In this document: positions 45,687-50,019 of the stretch, piece after piece
How positions within the stretch are numbered: position 1 is the first letter of the stretch
Layout of the letters: every line of letters begins with the position of its first letter
Origin: a bacterium
GTDB taxonomy: Bacteria > Pseudomonadota > Alphaproteobacteria > Rickettsiales > RI-342
Reading direction: 5' to 3'
NCBI GenBank assembly: GCA_016124905.1
Contig: WGMV01000006.1
Coordinates: 74,157 to 124,175, forward strand
DNA: 50,019 bases
The notes under the pieces: generated by a model
Databases searched by the model: none
What the model saw: only the letters and a program-made list of their open reading frames with translations
Told to the model about the DNA's origin: nothing
Position numbers and translations under genes: made by a program

Positions 45687-46429
45687 GTAAACTTCGCCTT
45701 GGCGTCAACATCGACCACGTCGCGACCATCCGCAACGCCCGCGGCCACCGCCATCCGGACCCGCTGAAAGCCGCGCTGCTGGCCGTCAAGGCCGGTGCAG
45801 ACGGCATCACCGCTCATTTGCGGGAGGATCGCAGGCATATTTCCGACAGTGATGTCAAGGCATTGATCGATAATCTTAATGTTCCGCTGAACCTTGAAAT
45901 GGCCGCCACGCCCGAGATGCTCGCCATCGCGCTTGCCACCAAACCCCACGCCGTCTGTCTGGTGCCGGAGAAGCGCCAGGAAGTCACAACCGAAGGCGGC
46001 TTGGACGTCGCCGGGCAACGCGCCCTGCTGGCCGATTACATCGACCCGCTGAAGGCCGCAGGCATCCGCGTTTCCCTGTTCGTGGACCCCGAAGCGCATC
46101 AGCTGGAAGTCGCCATGGCCCTCGGCGCCCCGGTGGTGGAGCTTCACACCGGCACCTATTGCGAAACCGCAGGCGACAAAGCCCGCCACATGGCCGAACT
46201 GAAACGCATCCAGCAGGCCGCCCGCATCGCCCAGGAGCTCGGCCTCGAATGCCATGCAGGCCATGGCCTGACCTACGACACTGTCGGCCCCATCGCCGCC
46301 ATCCCCACCATCCTGGAGCTCAATATCGGCCATTTCCTGATCGGCGAGGCCATTTTCATGGGGCTGGAACAAGCCATCAATACCATGCGCCACCACATGG
46401 ATGCCGCCCGCGGAAAGGCCGCTGCATGA
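45683..46429 (+). CDS. pdxJ: pyridoxine 5'-phosphate synthase
   Basis: A 248-residue TIM-barrel enzyme that makes pyridoxine 5'-phosphate from deoxyxylulose 5-phosphate and aminoacetone 3-phosphate. Landmarks are [75 protein letters not shown] and [15 protein letters not shown] overlaps join it to rsh before and acpS after. Confidence 0.97.
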   Translation: MSKLRLGVNIDHVATIRNARGHRHPDPLKAALLAVKAGADGITAHLREDRRHISDSDVKALIDNLNVPLNLEMAATPEMLAIALATKPHAVCLVPEKRQEVTTEGGLDVAGQRALLADYIDPLKAAGIRVSLFVDPEAHQLEVAMALGAPVVELHTGTYCETAGDKARHMAELKRIQQAARIAQELGLECHAGHGLTYDTVGPIAAIPTILELNIGHFLIGEAIFMGLEQAINTMRHHMDAARGKAAA

Positions 46430-46836
46430 TCATTGGTCATGGTATAGACAGCGTGGATATCCGCCGCATCGAGCAAACGCTGGAGCGCTTCGGCGAGCGT
46501 TTCGTCAACCGCTGCTTCCACACCACCGAAATCGCCAAGGCCAAACGCCGCGAGCCAGCTGGCCCGCGCACGGTCGCTGCGACCTATGCCAAACGCTATG
46601 CTGCCAAAGAGGCCGCCGCCAAAGCACTGGGCACCGGCCTAGCCAAAGGCGTGTTCTGGAAGGACATCGAAGTACAGAACCTAACCGGCGGCCAGCCCAT
46701 CCTCAAGCTCCACCGCGGCGCGCAAACGCGCCTGCAAGCCATGCTGCCCGCCGGAAGCACACCGCACCTGCACCTGAGCCTGACGGATGATTATCCCTAC
46801 GCCAGCGCCAGTGTGATTATCTCTGCTGAAAAATAA
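46426..46836 (+). CDS. acpS: holo-[acyl carrier protein] synthase
   Basis: A 136-residue phosphopantetheinyl transferase. It starts [16 protein letters not shown], with Asp for Mg2+, then [45 protein letters not shown] and [16 protein letters not shown]. The open frame extends to 46159 through pdxJ, but ATG 46426 is the family start. In many relatives lepB and rnc follow; here they do not. Confidence 0.95.
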   Translation: MIIGHGIDSVDIRRIEQTLERFGERFVNRCFHTTEIAKAKRREPAGPRTVAATYAKRYAAKEAAAKALGTGLAKGVFWKDIEVQNLTGGQPILKLHRGAQTRLQAMLPAGSTPHLHLSLTDDYPYASASVIISAEK

Positions 46837-46879
46837 GCTCCACTATTGCTTTTTTAGCGAGACACGAGCTTAGAAAGCC

Positions 46880-46905
46880 GTCATTCCGGACTTGATCCGG
46901 AATCC
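46880..46905. repeat. extragenic palindrome
   Basis: GTCATTCCGG-ACTTGAT-CCGGAATCC, a single hairpin repeat of the same family as 24992-25018, between convergent acpS and the 46931-47224 gene. Confidence 0.75.
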
Positions 46906-46930
46906 ATCTCTCATCCTCTGTAATGTCAAG

Positions 46931-47224
46931 CTACTGAATCTGAATCGTCACCACTGGGGCTTCCTTACCCGTGCACCCATCCATCCGGTGCAATTCGCGC
47001 TTGCCATCAATAGAGGTCTCCAGCCAGCTGATGGTGCTGCCATTGGCCTCGATGAACTGAATATTTGCCGTGCTGGCAATCGGCATGGTAAGGGGAACAC
47101 ACTCCGCGCTGGGCTTGTTCAGTTTCACAATCAGCGTGGCGATGACAAAAAAGAACCCGCCGATGAGCACGATGCCCATCGAGATAACCGCCAGCTTGAG
47201 CCCCTTTGGAGTGGAATTTTGCAT
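46931..47224 (-). CDS. small membrane protein, possibly DUF6476
   Basis: A 97-residue protein with one membrane helix (about residues 10-32, VISMGIVLIGGFFFVIATLIV) and a periplasmic part including CVPLTMPIASTANIQFIEANGSTISWLETSIDGKRELHRMDGCTG, with two Cys. Alphaproteobacteria often carry a similar single-helix protein (DUF6476) beside an RluA-type gene, so this is probably that family. ATG 47224 overlaps the divergent rluD ATG by two bases. The open frame extends to 47383 within rluD but that is a shadow. Confidence 0.68.
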   Translation of the reverse strand: MQNSTPKGLKLAVISMGIVLIGGFFFVIATLIVKLNKPSAECVPLTMPIASTANIQFIEANGSTISWLETSIDGKRELHRMDGCTGKEAPVVTIQIQ

Positions 47225-48287
47225 GGAAGAACCAGCTGCTTTAGAGTCCGGCGCCCCGGAAGGCGTGTTAGAAGGTGATGACGACATAACCGAAATCCTC
47301 GAATTGACCGTGGAGGAGGACGGCAGCGGCGAGCGCATCGACAAATGGCTGGCCGCGAAGATTCCCGTTATCTCCCGCTCCAAGGCGCAATGGTTACTGG
47401 AACATCATTACATTAGCGTGAACGGGGCACCTTGCACAGCCTCTTCCACCAAAATGAAGGTGGGCGACGCCGTCCGGGCCACCTTACCCCGCGCCCCCGT
47501 CACCGAAATACTGCCCGTAAACCTGCCTTTGAGCGTGGTCTACGAGGATGACCAGCTCCTTGTCATCAACAAGGCCGCCGGCATGGCCGTGCACCCCGCG
47601 CCGGGCCATTATGACGACACGCTCGTCAACGCGCTGCTCTACTATTGCGGCGATGAGCTTTCCGCCATCGGCGGCGAAGCCCGCCCCGGCATCGTCCACC
47701 GGCTGGACAAGGACACAAGCGGCCTCATCGTGGTGGCCAAAAACGACCAGGCCCACCGCAAGCTTGCCGCCCAGTTGGAGGATCGCAGCCTCACGCGCAT
47801 CTATCACGCGCTCGTCTGGGGTGCGCCAAACCCCATGAGCGGCACCATCCGCGCCGCCGTCGCCCGCAGCCCGCAAAACCGCCAGAAAATGGCGATTGTC
47901 GAGGACGGCCGCGACGCCACCACCCATTACAAAACCCTGAAGCACCTCAACGAAAAACAGGTCAGCTTTATCGCCTGCAAGCTGGAAACCGGCCGCACGC
48001 ACCAGATCCGCATCCACATGACCCACAAGGGCCACCCGCTGCTGGGCGACGAGGTCTATGGCCGCCAGAGCCAAAGCCGCACCTCCAGACTGCCACAGCA
48101 AACCCAAACCCTGCTGGAAAACTTCAAACGCCAGGCGCTGCATGCCGCGCACATGGCCTTCATCCATCCCAAAAGCGGCGAGAAAATGACCTTCCACGCC
48201 CCCTGGCCGGAGGACATGCGCACCATCGGCCTGTCGCTGGGTTTAAGTGAAGCGGATATCGAGCCCGATATCCACGGCCGTGGCTGA
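47223..48287 (+). CDS. rluD: RluA/RluD-family 23S rRNA pseudouridine synthase
   Basis: A 354-residue enzyme with an N-terminal S4 RNA-binding domain (ERIDKWLAAKIPVISRSKAQWLLEHHYISVNG), the catalytic Asp in RPGIVHRLDKDTSGLIVVAKN and LETGRTHQIRIHMTHKGHPLLGDEVYG. An acidic leader of ~35 residues precedes the S4 domain. ATG 47223 is chosen (GGAGTGG eight bases upstream); GTG 47265 is an alternative. The gene is RluD by overall match, but RluA-type substrate cannot be fixed from sequence. It overlaps nadC by 45 bases at its 3' end. Confidence 0.9.
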   Translation: MEEPAALESGAPEGVLEGDDDITEILELTVEEDGSGERIDKWLAAKIPVISRSKAQWLLEHHYISVNGAPCTASSTKMKVGDAVRATLPRAPVTEILPVNLPLSVVYEDDQLLVINKAAGMAVHPAPGHYDDTLVNALLYYCGDELSAIGGEARPGIVHRLDKDTSGLIVVAKNDQAHRKLAAQLEDRSLTRIYHALVWGAPNPMSGTIRAAVARSPQNRQKMAIVEDGRDATTHYKTLKHLNEKQVSFIACKLETGRTHQIRIHMTHKGHPLLGDEVYGRQSQSRTSRLPQQTQTLLENFKRQALHAAHMAFIHPKSGEKMTFHAPWPEDMRTIGLSLGLSEADIEPDIHGRG

Positions 48288-49082
48288 ATGCGTCAACCGC
48301 CCGCAGGAGATGTAATCCACGCCCGTCTCGGCAATCTCACGAATCGTCTCCAGCCGCACCCCGCCGGATGCCTCCAGCTTGATGCGCCCCGCCACAAGCG
48401 TCACTGCCTCACGCAATTGCTCCGGCTGCATATTATCCAGCATGATGATGTCCGGCCCCGCGCCCATCGCTTCGCTCACCTGCTCAAGCGTGTCGCATTC
48501 CACTTCCACCTTCAGCTTGGGGTAGGCTGCGCGGGCGCGTTTCACCGCCTCCGCCACGCCGCTCACCAGCGCAATGTGGTTATCCTTGATCAGCACCATG
48601 TCATGCAGCCCCATGCGGTGGTTCTGCGCGCCGCCCGTCTGCGTGGCGTATTTATCCAAAAGCCGCATGCCCGGCATGGTTTTGCGCGTGTCCAGCAGCA
48701 CCGCCTTGGTGCCGGCAATTGCCTCTGCATAACGGCGGGTGAGGGTGGCCACGCCCGTCATTCGCTGCACCGTGTTCAGCGCCGTGCGCTCACCCGTCAG
48801 CACGCCGCGGGCATTGCCGCTCACGCGCATAATGGGTTGCATCGGCTCTGCCACAGCACCTTCATGCACCAGTGCCTCGCAGCGCAGGCTGCCATCCACC
48901 AGGGCGAAAATACGCTCCGCCATCGGCAGCCCGCACACCACCATCCGCTCACGCGGCACCAGCAGCGCCTCGGCCTGCAGCTCAGGCGGAATCAGCGCCA
49001 GGCTGGTCACGTCGCCACTGCCGATATCCTCGGCCAGCGCCAGTTGCAGAAACCCTGTCAGTCGGTCGAGGTCGGGTTGCAA
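48243..49082 (-). CDS. nadC: nicotinate-nucleotide pyrophosphorylase (carboxylating)
   Basis: A 279-residue enzyme converting quinolinate and PRPP to nicotinate mononucleotide. Conserved parts are EDIGSGDVTSLALI, VSGNARGVLTGERTALNTVQRMTGVATLT, DTRKTMPGMRLLDKYAT with GGAQNHRMGLHDMVLIKDNH, VEVECDTLEQVSEA, IMLDNMQPEQL and EASGGVRLETI. The TTG start at 49082 is supported by GGGAGAAG at eight bases. It is divergent from the SdhA-like gene over ~70 bp. Confidence 0.95.
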   Translation of the reverse strand: MQPDLDRLTGFLQLALAEDIGSGDVTSLALIPPELQAEALLVPRERMVVCGLPMAERIFALVDGSLRCEALVHEGAVAEPMQPIMRVSGNARGVLTGERTALNTVQRMTGVATLTRRYAEAIAGTKAVLLDTRKTMPGMRLLDKYATQTGGAQNHRMGLHDMVLIKDNHIALVSGVAEAVKRARAAYPKLKVEVECDTLEQVSEAMGAGPDIIMLDNMQPEQLREAVTLVAGRIKLEASGGVRLETIREIAETGVDYISCGRLTHSATAVDIGLDIRFT

Positions 49083-49151
49083 AAATTCTTCTCCCGCAAG
49101 CCATGCTTTCCATGTAATCCTAAAGCCGAGTTATAACGGCAGAGGCCGCAT

Positions 49152-50019
49152 TTGCAGCAATTTTCAGCGGATGTGATTGTAGTGGGCGCAGGCGGTGCAG
49201 GCATGCGTGCGGCGCTCTCCTGCCGTGAACTGGGCCTCAAGACCATTTGTGTCAGCAAGGTTAAGGCCACGCAAAGCCACACGGTGGCCGCCCAGGGCGG
49301 CATCAATGCCCCCCTCGGCAACCGTGGCGCGGATGACTGGCGCTGGCTGATGTACGACACTGTGCGCGGTAGCGACTGGCTGGGCGATCAGGATTCCATC
49401 GAACTCCTCGCCCGCCACGCCCAGCAGGCCGTGCTGGAGCTGGAACACTGGGGCATGCCCTTCACGCGCGATGAAAATGGCAAAATCTACCAGCGCGCCT
49501 ATGGCGGCCAATCCACCCATTTCGGCAAAGGCGAGCTGGCCTACCGCGCCTGCGCCGCCGCCGACCGCACCGGCCATGCCATGCTCCACAGCATGATGGG
49601 CCAGGCATTGAAGGCAGGCCTTACTCTGCTGGAGGAATGGTTCGTCACCGACCTGCTGATGGACGAGGAAGGCGGCTGCTGCGGTGTGCTGGCCTGGGAC
49701 CTCAACAACGGCGAAATCTGGCAGCTGCTCGCCCCCGTGGTCATCATCGCCACCGGCGGCTTCGGGCAGACCTATTCGCACACCACCTCATCGAGCATCT
49801 GCACAGGCGACGGCAACGCCATGGTGCTGCGCGCGGGCCTGCCGCTGCAGGACATGGAATTCATCCAGTTCCACCCCACCGGCCTTTACGGCACCGGCTG
49901 CCTCATCACCGAAGGCGCGCGCGGGGAGGGCGGCTACCTGCTCAACGGCATGGGCGAACGCTTCATGGAACGCTACGCCCCCCAATACCGCGACCTTGCC
50001 TCGCGCGATGTCATCAGCC
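49152..50019 (+). CDS. SdhA-like flavoprotein, C-terminus beyond window
   Basis: The first 289 residues of an FAD enzyme very like Sdh[12 protein letters not shown], His43 in [10 protein letters not shown] for covalent flavin, [65 protein letters not shown] and [10 protein letters not shown]. The NadB-specific REGGHS..RI block is absent, so it is not a standard aspartate oxidase. The TTG start at 49152 has AGAGG six bases before; TAA lies in frame at 49134. It is a second copy besides sdhA of 18457. It could be a fumarate reductase, a second succinate dehydrogenase or a NadB substitute. The partner genes, if any, lie to the right. Confidence 0.88.
   Translation, partial: MQQFSADVIVVGAGGAGMRAALSCRELGLKTICVSKVKATQSHTVAAQGGINAPLGNRGADDWRWLMYDTVRGSDWLGDQDSIELLARHAQQAVLELEHWGMPFTRDENGKIYQRAYGGQSTHFGKGELAYRACAAADRTGHAMLHSMMGQALKAGLTLLEEWFVTDLLMDEEGGCCGVLAWDLNNGEIWQLLAPVVIIATGGFGQTYSHTTSSSICTGDGNAMVLRAGLPLQDMEFIQFHPTGLYGTGCLITEGARGEGGYLLNGMGERFMERYAPQYRDLASRDVIS

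Noticed and set aside
49152-50019. Simple annotation as nadB
   Set aside because: Covalent-FAD His and SdhA-specific blocks are present while the NadB REGGHS block is missing.

Overview
The window reads as chromosomal DNA of a GC-rich, respiring, free-living alphaproteobacterium. The evidence is a MipZ division-site ATPase, a three-gene petABC (Rieske, cytochrome b, separate cytochrome c1), sdhCDAB order, RpoZ directly upstream of a single bifunctional RelA/SpoT enzyme followed by pdxJ-acpS, GatCAB, a type-5 uracil-DNA glycosylase, and a tandem 17-bp motif resembling the Irr iron-control element upstream of sdhC. I cannot name a genus. Almost all of it is dense core genome. Only two AT-rich genes (15754-16422 and 35018-35602) look acquired. 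There is no CRISPR array, IS element or prophage.

Layout. 1-471 holds the end of folE, which runs off the left edge. 605-3259 is an exbB-exbD-exbD-tonB operon, converging on hemF-trmL (3261-4633). petABC (4795-7478) encodes the bc1 complex and is followed by tRNA-Thr(CGT). 7682-12327 holds a DUF2238 membrane protein, an ECF sigma factor overlapping a vWA protein with an anti-sigma-like N-terminus, and two small genes. 12394-14826 is a two-component system plus a small secreted protein. After a GST and an AT-rich orphan come mipZ (minus) and sdhCDAB (plus), two small unknown genes and an orphan sensor kinase. 23955-25485 has nadA and ruvX; 25558-28828 gatCAB; 29128-34404 the proteostasis block clpP-clpX-lon and HU. 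tRNA-Val(TAC) is followed by a hairpin-rich stretch and a DUF2441 gene. 35612-39277 is zapE-ispH-ccmG-ccmH-ccmI (minus), then panC, an unknown HExxH protein (minus) and udgB-folM-like-folB (minus). 43004-46836 is rpoZ, rsh, pdxJ, acpS. The right end has a small membrane protein divergent from rluD, then nadC and a truncated SdhA-like flavoprotein.

Themes. Much of the window serves aerobic, iron-dependent respiration: TonB energisation, haem synthesis, cytochrome c maturation, bc1, succinate dehydrogenase and NAD synthesis. Packing is tight: many ATGA overlaps, several convergent pairs with overlapping or nearly abutting stop codons, and one divergent pair whose start codons share two bases.

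The most interesting items are the double ICE-like operator before sdhC, exact 13-bp tandem repeats that contain the stop codons of gatB (five copies) and sdhB (two copies), the second SdhA-like gene beside nadC, the HExxH orphan, and the hairpin cluster after tRNA-Val. I did not find a clear new multi-gene system; the closest candidate is the sigma/vWA pair with its direct-repeat upstream region.
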